64,000 nucleotides of DNA from Vibrio tasmaniensis (lineage in GTDB: Bacteria > Pseudomonadota > Gammaproteobacteria > Enterobacterales > Vibrionaceae): positions 1,054,001 to 1,118,000 of the forward strand of contig NZ_AP025511.1 of NCBI RefSeq assembly GCF_024347635.1. The letters are read 5' to 3'. Shown here piece by piece: positions 9,210 through 18,309 of this stretch. Both the position numbers and the translations under genes were made by a program. The notes beneath the pieces are model-generated. The model searched no databases, was not told the origin of the DNA, and saw only the letters and a program-made list of their open reading frames with translations. The first letter of the stretch is position 1. Every line of letters starts with the position of its first letter.

Positions 9210-10261
9210 GTTCGATGTTGCTCTCTAGAGGTCAGCGACGTTCGCTTATAGTGTCGAGGCTTACGGTATTAGTGTCGTGGCGAGTCACGTTATTTACGGT
9301 TTTAGTGTCGTGTTTGGCGATGTCTGGTTACGTGGCCTCTATGCTAGGTTGGTCGAACTTCTCCCTAACATTGAGTGACTTAGTTCACTATTGGTTTGCG
9401 TTTGATGAGAGCAATATGACTCATCAAATATTGGCGACACTTAGAGCTCCAAGGGCTCATGCTGGGTTATTGATTGGTGCAAGCTTAGCCGTCGCCGGAC
9501 TGTTGATGCAGGGATTAACACGTAACCCACTTGCGTCTCCATCAATTTTAGGTATTAACGCTGGCGCAGCCTGTTTTATGGCTTTAGCTGCGATAGGCAT
9601 ACCTGTGGTGAGTGATTTAAACCCGATCCTTAATGCTGTTCTTGGTGCATTGCTAGGCGGTGGTGCTGTGATGCTCCTCGGTGGCTTCTTCTCCGAACGT
9701 TCTCATCCGTTACGTTTGGTTTTAGCGGGTATCGCCATTACTGCTTTATTGATTGGGTTAACTCGAGCAGCGTTGATTCTAGCTGATGATATGGCTTATA
9801 GCGTGCTGCATTGGCTTACCGGTTCATTGTCTAGCGTGGATGAGGGACAGTGGCAACAGCTTTGGCCGCCAGCAGTGATTGGTTTGGTGTTGGCTGTTAG
9901 CCTTGCTCGTAACCTCAACTTATTGGCGCTTGGTGAAGAAGTGGCTGTGGGGTTGGGCAGTAATATCCGGCTTACTCGCCTCATGAGTGGATTGGCTATC
10001 GTGTTGCTTGCGGGTGCCAGTGTCGCTATCGCTGGTCCCATTGGCTTTGTAGGATTGTTGGTTCCTCATTTGGTTCGGCCCATGGTTGGGCACAATTACC
10101 ATCTACTGATTCCTATCTCCGCAATGGCAGGTGCAGCATTAGTGTCTTGGTCAGATGCGTTGTCACGATCGATTGCTTTCCCGACTGAAACGCCCGTTGG
10201 TGTTATTACCGCCCTACTTGGGACACCTTGTTTTATTTTGATTGCGACGAGGAGATCTTAA
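9206..10261 (+). CDS. fecC: FecC-like iron-dicitrate ABC permease
   Basis: BtuCD/FecCD-family inner-membrane permease, about 351 residues from the ATG at 9206, which overlaps the fecB stop. A longer in-frame reading from 9134 would run inside fecB and is not needed. Typical elements are LRAPRAHAGLLIGASLAVAG, MQGLTRNPLASPSILGINAG, a series of hydrophobic spans, and GPIGFVGLLVPHLVRPMVG, the cytoplasmic loop that contacts the ATPase. A conserved SDALSR and PTETPVGVITALLGTPCF close the protein. The stop codon overlaps the next gene's ATG by one base (TAATG). Confidence 0.9.
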   Translation: MSSMLLSRGQRRSLIVSRLTVLVSWRVTLFTVLVSCLAMSGYVASMLGWSNFSLTLSDLVHYWFAFDESNMTHQILATLRAPRAHAGLLIGASLAVAGLLMQGLTRNPLASPSILGINAGAACFMALAAIGIPVVSDLNPILNAVLGALLGGGAVMLLGGFFSERSHPLRLVLAGIAITALLIGLTRAALILADDMAYSVLHWLTGSLSSVDEGQWQQLWPPAVIGLVLAVSLARNLNLLALGEEVAVGLGSNIRLTRLMSGLAIVLLAGASVAIAGPIGFVGLLVPHLVRPMVGHNYHLLIPISAMAGAALVSWSDALSRSIAFPTETPVGVITALLGTPCFILIATRRS

Positions 10262-11232
10262 TGCACCATCACACTAAGATAGTTTTGTTATCAGGGATTC
10301 TCATATTAGTGGCATCTGCGGGCTTGTTTGTCGGTGCTGCGTCACTTTCTATTCCTCAAGTCATCGAACATTTGGTCGCCTTTTCCAGTGACGACTTTGT
10401 TATCCATCAGTATCGACTACCACGTATGTTGCTCGCGATAAGCGTGGGCGCAGGGTTAGGGCTATCCGGTGTATTAGTGCAAGGCGTGATACGTAATCCT
10501 TTGGCTTCCCCAGATCTTATGGGTATTAGCGCTGGCGCAGGGCTTGCTGCGACAGCGAGTTTAGTTTGGTTCCCCAATGCACCAGTCAGCGTGCTTCCTG
10601 TCGTAGCGATGTTCGGTGGGGTATTGGCTGCTGGGCTGATTGCGCTATTGGCATGGTGGTCAAGGCCAACACCCGCCAAGTTGGCCTTGATTGGTATTGC
10701 AGTGAGTGCGTTTCTGGCGAGTTGCATCGACTTCTTGCTTGTCACTAACCCCATCGAGATCAACACGGCGATGGTATGGCTAACTGGCAGCCTCTGGGGA
10801 CGAAATTGGCAGCAAGTTCCTTTTATTTGGGGAGCATTGCTCTTGTTGTTGCCAATGGCATTTTGGCTTGCTTGGCGATTGGATGTGATGGGTCTTGGTG
10901 AGGAAAGTGCCACCACATTGGGTACTAAGCCAAAACAGATACAAGCTCTTGCACTATTGGCCGCAGTGTTGCTTGCCAGCGTCAGCGTTTCAGTGGCTGG
11001 AACGATCAGTTTTGTGGGTTTATTAGCACCTCACTTAGCGCGCTTGTTGTTTGGGCATAATCATAAGTTGTTAATCCCGGCGTCTGCTCTGGTGGGCGCG
11101 ATTCTGGTTACTTGTGCCGATGGCTTGGCAAGAGGTCTACAACCACCGATTGAATTACCTGCAGGGGTACTTACTTCTGTCATTGGCGCGCCTTATTTCA
11201 TCTTTCTTCTCTATCGTTATCGAGGTTGGTAA
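10261..11232 (+). CDS. fecD: FecD-like iron-dicitrate ABC permease
   Basis: Second FecCD-family permease, about 323 residues, starting at the ATG within TAATG at 10261. It shows YRLPRMLLAISVGAGLGLSG, VQGVIRNPLASPDLMGISAG, the coupling-loop segment GTISFVGLLAPHLARLLFG and the end PIELPAGVLTSVIGAPYFIFLL. It pairs with the preceding permease to form the heterodimeric channel, and three bases separate its stop from fecE. Confidence 0.9.
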   Translation: MHHHTKIVLLSGILILVASAGLFVGAASLSIPQVIEHLVAFSSDDFVIHQYRLPRMLLAISVGAGLGLSGVLVQGVIRNPLASPDLMGISAGAGLAATASLVWFPNAPVSVLPVVAMFGGVLAAGLIALLAWWSRPTPAKLALIGIAVSAFLASCIDFLLVTNPIEINTAMVWLTGSLWGRNWQQVPFIWGALLLLLPMAFWLAWRLDVMGLGEESATTLGTKPKQIQALALLAAVLLASVSVSVAGTISFVGLLAPHLARLLFGHNHKLLIPASALVGAILVTCADGLARGLQPPIELPAGVLTSVIGAPYFIFLLYRYRGW

Positions 11233-11234
11233 CC

Positions 11235-11999
11235 ATGCTAAAAACGCAGAATCTTTCCGTCGCGTACGGCAAACAAACGATCATACCGAACCTTTCGGTG
11301 TCCATCCCAAAGGGAAAAATCACAGCCTTAATTGGACCCAATGGGTGTGGTAAATCTACCTTGTTAAAGACGTTAGTCAGGATCAATAAGCCTGTGGCAG
11401 GAGAGGTGTTATTTGAAGACAAACCGTTGTCGAGCTATGGCGATAAAGTGCTCGCGCGTTCGTTGTCGCTTCTGCCGCAAATATTGGTTAGCCCCGAAGG
11501 CATTTCGGTCCGAAAATTGGTTGAATATGGCCGTTCTCCTTATGTGTCCCATTGGGGAAGGTTAGGGCAAGAAGACCAAGCGATTGTCGAACAAGCAATG
11601 CGTGATACCGGCGTACTTGAGTTTGCTGATAAACCGATTGAGTCACTGTCGGGTGGGCAGCGTCAAAGAGCATGGATAGCGATGATAATAGCGCAAGACA
11701 CAGATGTCGTGATGTTGGATGAACCGACCACTTATCTTGATATGTCTCACCAAGTTGAATTAATGAACTTGATGCAGCAGATGAATGACAAGGGAAAAAC
11801 GGTGGTGGTTGTGCTCCATGATCTGAACCAAGCTAGCCGTTACTGCGATCATTTGATCGTTTTAGAAAGAGGTGGTTTAGTGGCTGAAGGCACCCCCGAT
11901 GAGGTGATGACCGAGACATTGCTGAATGATGTTTTTGATCTCAAAGCGAGCGTATTTCGTGACCCTATATCCAATACGCCGATGTGTGTGGCGATTTAA
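11235..11999 (+). CDS. fecE: FecE-like iron-dicitrate ABC ATPase
   Basis: Cytoplasmic ATP-binding subunit, about 254 residues from ATG 11235 (a TTG nine bases earlier is in frame but inside fecD). Walker A is GPNGCGKST, the signature LSGGQRQRAWIAMI, Walker B DTDVVMLDEPTTYLD, and the switch His lies in VVVLHDLNQASRYCD. It completes the fecABCDE order seen in E. coli. No clear terminator was found in the 150 bases after the stop. Confidence 0.92.
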   Translation: MLKTQNLSVAYGKQTIIPNLSVSIPKGKITALIGPNGCGKSTLLKTLVRINKPVAGEVLFEDKPLSSYGDKVLARSLSLLPQILVSPEGISVRKLVEYGRSPYVSHWGRLGQEDQAIVEQAMRDTGVLEFADKPIESLSGGQRQRAWIAMIIAQDTDVVMLDEPTTYLDMSHQVELMNLMQQMNDKGKTVVVVLHDLNQASRYCDHLIVLERGGLVAEGTPDEVMTETLLNDVFDLKASVFRDPISNTPMCVAI

Positions 12000-12151
12000 G
12001 CAAATAGCCGCTGATTAAAGTTGTCAGTATGGCTTGCTGTGCATCTGGTTAAAATAATCAGAGCGAATCAATTTTTGGTGTTGATTGAGATAGTATTTTG
12101 CTATAAAACGCGCATAATCTCGCTATACAACACTTAAAGAAGAAATTACCT

Positions 12152-12538
12152 ATGACTACCTTTCAATACTACTTTCACCAACTGCCTTGCTTCGACTGTA
12201 AAAAAACGACAGTAAGTACTGATCTTGGTTGGTTAACGCCTGCGATGAAAGATACTGCTCTAGAGCAAGTGACAAAGACACTTGCGGAAGGTGAAGTTGC
12301 GCCTGATCTTTCAGCAAATGTGGTTTGTACCAAAGACGAAGCTCGCGAGTATCTATTACTGAATTTCTTCGGTTATTCAGAAGAAGAGTTAGCGAGCGGA
12401 ATTGAAGCTGATGATGAGCAAGAAGTCGCGGATGAAATTGCAGAACTTCTAGAAGAAGGCCAAGATACAATCACCTTCGAACATGAAATTGCTCTTCAGT
12501 GCTGTGCTGATTGTGATGTAGAAGAAGAGTCAAACTAA
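12152..12538 (+). CDS. Small acidic protein with two Cys clusters
   Basis: A 128-residue cytoplasmic protein with CFDCKK at residues 14-19 and CCADCD near the C-terminus, plus a very acidic middle (EADDEQEVADEIAELLEEGQD). Two spaced CxxC-type clusters suggest binding of zinc or another metal. I do not recognise the family. It is a single-gene unit with its own terminator downstream, and AAAGAAGAAA precedes the ATG. Confidence 0.8.
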   Translation: MTTFQYYFHQLPCFDCKKTTVSTDLGWLTPAMKDTALEQVTKTLAEGEVAPDLSANVVCTKDEAREYLLLNFFGYSEEELASGIEADDEQEVADEIAELLEEGQDTITFEHEIALQCCADCDVEEESN

Positions 12539-12591
12539 GCACTCGTATTAAAGTACATTTATCCATTAATACGGTGTGATGTTCAAATGAA

Positions 12592-12631
12592 GAAAGGCGT
12601 TAGTGGATTAAAGTCCGCTAGCGCCTTTTTT
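12592..12631 (+). terminator. Terminator after the Cys-cluster gene, possibly bidirectional
   Basis: Stem AAAGGCGTTAGTGGA / TCCGCTAGCGCCTTT with a TTAAAG loop (one GT pair and one mismatch) and a T-run. It also lies just beyond the end of the convergent LysR gene and could serve it. Confidence 0.85.
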
Positions 12632-12667
12632 GTATCTCTACGTCTTATCTCTAAGCAGCATTAGGTC

Positions 12668-13600
12668 CTATGATGCTTTATTTTCTAGAATACCTTGGTC
12701 TCCCAATTGAGAGAGGATCTCTGCGGTTTTCTTACGGAATAAATCTCTTAATAAGCGAACTGTTGGTGTGATGGATTGACGACTAGGGCAGACTAACCAC
12801 AGCTCGGTAGGTGTAGGCTTAAATTCAGGCATAACTTTAACCACTTCGCCTGAAAGCAGATGAGGTGACATATCTAAACAAGACTTTATTGCGATACCTT
12901 TCCCTGCAATACACCAACGTCTCACAAGGTCAGCATCGTTCGATGCACGATTCCCTTTAAGCTTCACTTTATGATCTTGAGTACCATCGTTAAACACCCA
13001 TTCGTCTTGCAACATGTCATGGAGTTGGTAAAGCAAACCATTGTGCTGAGCTAAGTCACTAGGCTGTTTTGGTGTTCCAATTTCAGACAAGTATTCAGGA
13101 GCGGCACACAATATTCTCGGTACATCGCAGATCTTGAAACCATACATGTTGGCGTCAGTAGGGGAGCCATAGCGAAGCGCCATATCAACGGCGTCACGGT
13201 AAAAATCGATATTACTGTCACTGATGCTCGTTCTAACTGATGCTTTAGGGTATTCAAGCAAGAACTCATCTAACCAAGGTGTGATGAGGTTGCGGCCTAG
13301 ATCCGATGAAAGCGCAATACGAATTTCACCGTCAAGAATACCGAGCTCCTCCCGTATGTTGAGCTTTGCTTGCTCCAACAATTTCAAGGCTTGTTCGCAT
13401 TCCGGTAAATAGCGCTCGCCTGCTGAAGAGAGCCTTAGATGGCGCGTGGTTCTTACAAACAATTCAGCACCTAACGCAGCTTCAACTCGTTTGACGGCAG
13501 CACTCGCGGTAGCAGTACGCATGTCTAGGTTGGTGGCTGCTGCGGTGATGCTGCGAAACTCCGCCACTTTTAAAATGACCTGTAAGTCTTCAAGAAGCAT
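12668..13600 (-). CDS. LysR-family transcriptional regulator
   Basis: A 310-residue LysR-type regulator with an N-terminal winged helix-turn-helix (LQVILKVAEFRSITAAATNL, then ASAAVKRVEAALGAELFVR) and a C-terminal periplasmic-binding-like effector domain. It is divergent from the zinc-type dehydrogenase gene at 13806. LysR proteins commonly control the divergent gene, so that target is the most likely. A short dyad at 13722-13740 lies in the shared promoter region. The effector is unknown. Confidence 0.92.
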   Translation of the reverse strand: MLLEDLQVILKVAEFRSITAAATNLDMRTATASAAVKRVEAALGAELFVRTTRHLRLSSAGERYLPECEQALKLLEQAKLNIREELGILDGEIRIALSSDLGRNLITPWLDEFLLEYPKASVRTSISDSNIDFYRDAVDMALRYGSPTDANMYGFKICDVPRILCAAPEYLSEIGTPKQPSDLAQHNGLLYQLHDMLQDEWVFNDGTQDHKVKLKGNRASNDADLVRRWCIAGKGIAIKSCLDMSPHLLSGEVVKVMPEFKPTPTELWLVCPSRQSITPTVRLLRDLFRKKTAEILSQLGDQGILENKAS

Positions 13601-13721
13601 CTTATCTACCTGTGTTTGATAATGTTCTAAACATTGTATTGAAATCTTTGCTAATCACAAAGCGGGTTAACCCTTATTTACCTCTTCTAAGCTAACTTTA
13701 TACGCTTAATTATCAAAATAT

Positions 13722-13740
13722 ATTTGAAAATCATTCAAAT
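13722..13740. promoter_or_regulatory. Dyad in the LysR/dehydrogenase intergenic region
   Basis: ATTTGAA-N5-TTCAAAT, a perfect 7-bp inverted repeat containing a T-N11-A core, placed between the divergent genes. It is a candidate LysR operator. Confidence 0.4.
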
Positions 13741-13805
13741 GTTAGACGGTTTATCTAGAGTGAGAATTGACTAAGATTACTCGTCTAATTCAAGGAGAAA
13801 GCACA

Positions 13806-14831
13806 ATGTCAGTACCATCAAAAATGAAAGCTATTGGATTTACTCAGTCATTTGCGATTACAGAGCAAGACAGTTTATTTGAGTTTGAAACGAGTCTGCC
13901 AGAACTAAAAAATAATGACTTGCTGGTAAAAGTGAGCGCGACTTCTATCAACCCTGCTGACGCAAAAATTCGTATTCGTAGTGCTAAGGATAAAACACTC
14001 GAACAGCCTAAAGTGCTGGGCTATGACGCGGTTGGCGAAGTTGTCGGTAAAGGTACAGACGTTGAAGGTTTTGAATTAGGTGACCGTGTTTACTACGCGG
14101 GTGACGTCACTCGCATGGGAGCTAACGCGGAATATCAAGCCATTGATTACCGTATTACTGCGAAAGCACCAAAGAGCCTTTCTGATGAAGCTGCTGCTGT
14201 GATGCCGCTAGCGACACTCACTGCGTGGGAAGCGTTGTTCGATCGCCTACGTGTTCGTCCTGAAGAGCAAAAGTCGATTCTGATCATTGGCGGCGCTGGT
14301 GGCGTAGGCTCAATCACGATTCAATTGGCGAGCCAACTGACTAACCTGACTGTCATTGCGACGGCTTCAAGACCTGAAACCGAGCAGTGGGTAAGGGATA
14401 TGGGTGCAGACCATGTGGTGAATCATCGTAACTTGGTTGAGTCTGTGCGCGAGCAAGGCATCCAGCATGTCGATTACATTTTTAATGTTGCTGATACCAA
14501 AGGGCACTGGGAATCGATGGTGGAGCTGATTGCACCACAAGGCATGATCAGTTCGATTGTGGAGTTCGATGGTGGAATTGATCTGTCGGCGCTGAAAGGT
14601 AAGTCTGTAGGTTTTGTGTGGGAGCTGATGTTTACACGTTCATTGTTCAACACAGACGATATCCAGAAACAGCAAGATATCCTGTTCCAAGCGGCGAACT
14701 TGATTGATGCAGGCCGCATTAAATCGACACTAACGACCACATTGAATGGCTTTAGTGTTGAAACACTGAAAGAGGCGCACCAACTTATTGAAAGCAGTTC
14801 GTCGATTGGAAAAACAGCCATTAAATATTAA
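13806..14831 (+). CDS. Zinc-type alcohol dehydrogenase / quinone oxidoreductase family protein
   Basis: MDR-superfamily NAD(P)H-dependent oxidoreductase, about 341 residues from ATG 13806, which has the strong ribosome site AAGGAGAAA; an in-frame TTG upstream is less likely. The catalytic GroES-like domain carries VSATSINPADAKIR and LGYDAVGEVVGKG. The nucleotide-binding motif is IIGGAGGVGS near residues 160-169. The structural zinc-binding Cys residues of true zinc alcohol dehydrogenases are absent, so it resembles the YogA/QOR-like NADPH oxidoreductases despite the zinc-type name. Its substrate is unknown. It is probably regulated by the divergent LysR protein. Confidence 0.88.
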   Translation: MSVPSKMKAIGFTQSFAITEQDSLFEFETSLPELKNNDLLVKVSATSINPADAKIRIRSAKDKTLEQPKVLGYDAVGEVVGKGTDVEGFELGDRVYYAGDVTRMGANAEYQAIDYRITAKAPKSLSDEAAAVMPLATLTAWEALFDRLRVRPEEQKSILIIGGAGGVGSITIQLASQLTNLTVIATASRPETEQWVRDMGADHVVNHRNLVESVREQGIQHVDYIFNVADTKGHWESMVELIAPQGMISSIVEFDGGIDLSALKGKSVGFVWELMFTRSLFNTDDIQKQQDILFQAANLIDAGRIKSTLTTTLNGFSVETLKEAHQLIESSSSIGKTAIKY

Positions 14832-14891
14832 TCGTTAATGATTTAGATCTTTGACGGTTTGAATAGTTGCTTATTTGAACAGTTTGAACAG

Positions 14892-14940
14892 AAAGCCACT
14901 GATGTCTATCGCGAATCGATAAGGTATCAGTGGCTTTTTT
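14892..14940 (+). terminator. Terminator after the dehydrogenase gene
   Basis: Stem AAAGCCACTGAT / ATCAGTGGCTTT with a long, partly paired loop and a run of T. Confidence 0.85.
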
Positions 14941-14982
14941 CGTCTGTTGTTTATTCAGGCTTTACCTTATTCCAACAAAGCG

Positions 14983-15591
14983 TTACTCCGTTTCTTGCGA
15001 GGTTTTGAATTGAATCTGAAGTAAGTTTAGCTCGAAGGGCAGAGGCTGTTTGTCCGCAATCAAAAAGCCGATCTGTTTAATGTGTTGAGCTTTAAGCGCC
15101 GGAGCTCCGTTGAGTAACCGACCTTTAAACACCGCTTGAAAGTCCTTTAGTCGGAAGGCTTTCTTGAGTTGTTCACCTTTAATTGTCTCAAAGTTGTGCT
15201 TGTAGTTGGTCCTGTTTCCATCTATCCACGTTGTGAACCTTAATTGGTAAGTACGACCATCACCCACAAACGTCAAATCTAAGCTGTCCGTTTCAGAGCT
15301 TAGTGTTTTAACAGAGCGATTGATTGAACTGAAGCCACCATTGTTCTCTAACGATAGTTCGCCCTTAAATTGACTCGTCTCGCCATCATGAATAAGACCG
15401 CCTGTTGAGATGCCGCCCATCACATTGTCGTTGGTCGCTGTCCAATTCTTCTGTTCGTTCGCTTGTGCAAAATCAATCATATCTATTCCTGCTACAGATA
15501 CTTGAGACCATAAAAAAGAAAGGCTGAGTATTAGCCACAAAGAAGCGATTGGTTTACGCAGTAAGTGCGTTTTAAAATCAGTTTCGTGCAT
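14983..15591 (-). CDS. Exported CIA30-family protein
   Basis: About 202 residues, belonging by pattern to the CIA30 (complex I intermediate-associated protein 30) beta-sandwich family: MIDFAQANEQKNWTATNDNV with the NDNVMGGIS stretch, FKGELSLENNGGFSSI and GRTYQLRFTT. An N-terminal hydrophobic segment (ASLWLILSLSFLWSQVSVAG) looks like a signal peptide. I prefer the ATG at 15591 because TGGAGAAA lies at ribosome-site distance before it; a start 12 bases upstream is also possible. Bacterial members are not complex I factors in any proven way, so the role is unknown. Confidence 0.82.
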   Translation of the reverse strand: MHETDFKTHLLRKPIASLWLILSLSFLWSQVSVAGIDMIDFAQANEQKNWTATNDNVMGGISTGGLIHDGETSQFKGELSLENNGGFSSINRSVKTLSSETDSLDLTFVGDGRTYQLRFTTWIDGNRTNYKHNFETIKGEQLKKAFRLKDFQAVFKGRLLNGAPALKAQHIKQIGFLIADKQPLPFELNLLQIQFKTSQETE

Positions 15592-15633
15592 GATTTTCTC
15601 CATTAGTTATTAGGGCGTGTTGACCTTTCGTAC

Positions 15634-15900
15634 TTACGGAGAAGGCTCTGTAGCAAGCATAGTCAGACAATGGTTGATGAAGTCTTCATAGTTCGACGCT
15701 TTGTCGTATTCGATTTTTAATGAACCGTGGAACATCAGGGTTACCGTAACGTCTCTGTAGCTTAGCCAACAGGTGTAACCGTCGTAATCATGCCAAGCCG
15801 TCATTTCGCCTACTTGATATTTGTTGTCAAGTTGCTCACCGGAAGAGCGAATGAACTCAAACACTCTGAGAAACTCAATAATGGTGATTCTGTTGTCCAT
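15634..15900 (-). CDS. Small hypothetical protein
   Basis: An 88-residue protein from ATG 15900 (a GTG at 15912 is in frame). It begins MDNRITIIEFLRVFEFIRSS and contains the aromatic run WHDYDGYTCWLSYRDVTVTLMFHG. No signal peptide or membrane segment and no family recognised. It lies 42 bases upstream of the CIA30-like gene on the same strand and may be cotranscribed. Confidence 0.65.
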   Translation of the reverse strand: MDNRITIIEFLRVFEFIRSSGEQLDNKYQVGEMTAWHDYDGYTCWLSYRDVTVTLMFHGSLKIEYDKASNYEDFINHCLTMLATEPSP

Positions 15901-15912
15901 GGCTGTTCTCAC

Positions 15913-16250
15913 TCTGTAGTCATCAATATTGGCTGAGGCTTATTGTGAAAATAGTTACGCTTTATCCATTTGTATCGATCACCGCAGAGATAATATTGTC
16001 TCGTTAAATTGCTGTTTTCTAATTCTTTCATCGTAACCTCATCTATCCCAGAAGAGCTGAAATTATCGGGCGGGACAGGCTCGAATAACGAGGTTAACCC
16101 TTAGTGTGAGTGACGAAAAGTGGGTGAAAACACGAAAGAGAAACGGAAGAATGGATTGCTCTGGTATCAATGGTTAGGTTGATTGTTATGCTGAGGCTGA
16201 GTTTTTATCGAGTTTCGATATACAACTCGTTGTGACGTGTTGAGGCAACT
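15913..16250. other. Gene-free region
   Basis: About 340 bases between two minus-strand genes. I see no gene or RNA motif; it must hold the promoter of the small gene at 15634-15900. Confidence 0.4.
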
Positions 16251-16280
16251 AACGCCCTTCACATAACTGCGAAGGGCGTT
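16251..16280 (-). terminator. Hairpin downstream of the heme-barrel gene
   Basis: Perfect 10-bp arms AACGCCCTTC and GAAGGGCGTT around a 10-base loop, 11 bases beyond the stop of the minus-strand gene. The T-run on the minus side is weak, so it may work mainly by stabilising the 3' end. Confidence 0.6.
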
Positions 16281-16291
16281 TGTATTTAGGA

Positions 16292-16912
16292 CTATTCCAC
16301 TTTAACCAATGTACTTGAATCGGTGTGAGCAAAAGCGTTGTCGTAGATCTCTAAGCCTGTTGTTTGAGAGTAAGTCAGCGTGTCGTCTGAAATACTAATG
16401 TTCATTGTGAAACCTGTCGTGGTTGCGTTGTCTGTCATGTATTCAGACTCAGCGATACCGCGCTTAGACGCGACTAGCGTCATTGTATCGCCAGCAGGGC
16501 CTTCTGCGGTGACGCATGTGGTGCGTGGCACACAGTAAGAGTTGTATACGATCTGATTCTTTTGGTCGTAGATGAAGTAACCACGTTGATCGTGGAATTT
16601 AGAATCATCGATCTTTCTGAATACTTCCTGCTTGTAGTACAGCGCAACAAGATATTGGTCGCTAGCGTTGGTGGCATCTGCAGCTACCTCAAACGTCATC
16701 ACTTCATAAAATGGTGTGACTGCTGGGCCACCCGCACCCACATCAGTCCCTTCTTGACCCGGGGATATGTCAACGCCACCAGTTTCGACCGATTTCCATG
16801 TGCCGACTAACTTTGCAAGTGGACCGAAATCCATACCATTGATTGTATTGTGGTCGGCTACTGCTGGAACCGAGATTGCTGCTGCAATACCAAGTGCTAA
16901 TAATTTTTTCAC
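16292..16912 (-). CDS. Exported heme-binding beta-barrel-like protein
   Basis: A 206-residue protein with a clear signal peptide (MKKLLALGIAAAISVPAVA, cleavage about residue 19). The mature part begins with FGPLAKLVGTWKS, the GTW-containing entry strand typical of nitrobindin/THAP4-like and other lipocalin-like barrels, followed by alternating beta strands (YLVALYYKQEVFRK, GYFIYDQKNQIVYNSYCV). Two Cys in YCVPRTTC may form a periplasmic disulfide. The start is GTG with AAGGAAG upstream. Heme binding is inferred from fold family only; the axial His seen in nitrobindins was not confirmed. Confidence 0.72.
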   Translation of the reverse strand: MKKLLALGIAAAISVPAVADHNTINGMDFGPLAKLVGTWKSVETGGVDISPGQEGTDVGAGGPAVTPFYEVMTFEVAADATNASDQYLVALYYKQEVFRKIDDSKFHDQRGYFIYDQKNQIVYNSYCVPRTTCVTAEGPAGDTMTLVASKRGIAESEYMTDNATTTGFTMNISISDDTLTYSQTTGLEIYDNAFAHTDSSTLVKVE

Positions 16913-17210
16913 TGTAACTTCCTTTTTTGTAATTATCTGACCTCAGTAAAAATAAGGTTACTGTGAAACAAGTTTATTAACCCAGATCAGTATTCTTGGT
17001 TACTATGAGAGCGATTTGTAACTTGATGTATCAGTCGATAAGGGAATATTAATACTGGGGAGTGTAGGGCTGAGAGCGGTGATTTAGTCGTCGAATCTTC
17101 ATCCAAAATTGCATTAATCCAATCTCAATAACTTTGTTCTTACTTATTTTAAATTCTCATGTATGATGTGCGCCCATAATTGTATGACAAATGTATAGCC
17201 TTGCTTCCGT

Positions 17211-18104
17211 ATGAATAAAGCTGTTAACCACGCCATTTTGCTTTTGGTGTTCGCAAACCTACTTGCGTCCTTTTCAGACGTATCGTTGAAGATACTGAAT
17301 GGTGAAGTCCCTACGTTCCAATATGTGTTTATCCGTCAGCTATTGAGCGTGATCTTGCTGCTTCCGTTTTGGTTAAAGCTACCGAGAGAGACGCGTATGC
17401 AAGGTGGCTGTCGCATTAACTTCTTACGAGCTCAATTTATCTTAGTGGGAAGTGGCTGCGCGATGATCGCCATTACACATCTTACTTTGGCGACAGCAAA
17501 CGCGATGTTCTATGTTGGACCGATCCTTATGCTTCCTCTTTCGATTGTGTTGTTGAAAGAAAGGCCAACATCATCAAAAGTGGTTGCGACACTGATTGGC
17601 TTTGTCGGCGTATTGATCGTTTTACGCCCTGAGCAATTTCATTGGGCGGCGATTGCAGGCTTAGGCAGCGCGCTGGCGATGGGAGTGGGTAACATCTTGA
17701 TCAAGCGTCTGAACGCAGAACAACACATTATCTCGACTCTGTTTTGGACCAGCGTGATGACGTTGCCACTCGCGTTGGTGTTTGCATTACCATCATGGTC
17801 CACGATTGAATGGCGTCATGTTGGTTGGATCATGGCAATCAACTTGTTCGTGCTTGGATACCATGCGCTTGTGGTGGTGGCTTACAAAAAAGCACCGGCT
17901 AACCAAATTGCGCTCGCAGAGTATTCAGGATTGGTGTTTGTAACGCTATTTGGCGTGATGTGGTTTGACGAAATCCCAGACATTCTAACGCTGGTTGGCA
18001 TTAGCCTCATCGTTATTCCGATGATGCCGATTAAATGGAAGAAGTGTTTTAGCTTGAAGAGCAGAACGCCTCTCGATGTGGAGGCCAATCAGCCCAAGTC
18101 GTAA
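17211..18104 (+). CDS. DMT-superfamily (EamA) transporter
   Basis: A 297-residue inner-membrane protein with about ten hydrophobic spans and two EamA repeats. The first holds ANLLASFSDVSLKIL and TLATANAMFYVGPILMLPLSIVLLKERP; the second holds MGVGNILIKRLNAEQ and PANQIALAEYSGLVFVTLFGVMWFDEIPD. Family members export amino acids, metabolites or drugs, and the substrate here is unknown. It stands alone, about 300 bases from the divergent heme-barrel gene. Confidence 0.88.
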   Translation: MNKAVNHAILLLVFANLLASFSDVSLKILNGEVPTFQYVFIRQLLSVILLLPFWLKLPRETRMQGGCRINFLRAQFILVGSGCAMIAITHLTLATANAMFYVGPILMLPLSIVLLKERPTSSKVVATLIGFVGVLIVLRPEQFHWAAIAGLGSALAMGVGNILIKRLNAEQHIISTLFWTSVMTLPLALVFALPSWSTIEWRHVGWIMAINLFVLGYHALVVVAYKKAPANQIALAEYSGLVFVTLFGVMWFDEIPDILTLVGISLIVIPMMPIKWKKCFSLKSRTPLDVEANQPKS

Positions 18105-18309
18105 TGGCTTGTCTTTCAGTTACTCTGTATTCCAAAGACGTCACATTGGCTAGGGTCGTCTAAACTTAGATTTGTATGGCATAAAAATAAGATAATTTGG
18201 ACTCTAAAGACGTTCTCGAAAATAAACGTAAATTAGTTCTTTACCTCAACTTAACTTGAGGTATTAGGATATGCAACGTTGCTTAAGAGAATACTTTAAG
18301 GAGAGAAGA

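Noticed and set aside
10407..10916. 169-codon minus-strand frame inside fecD
   Set aside because: Antisense shadow in a gene with strong codon structure; sequence is Ala/Asn/Pro-rich without motifs.
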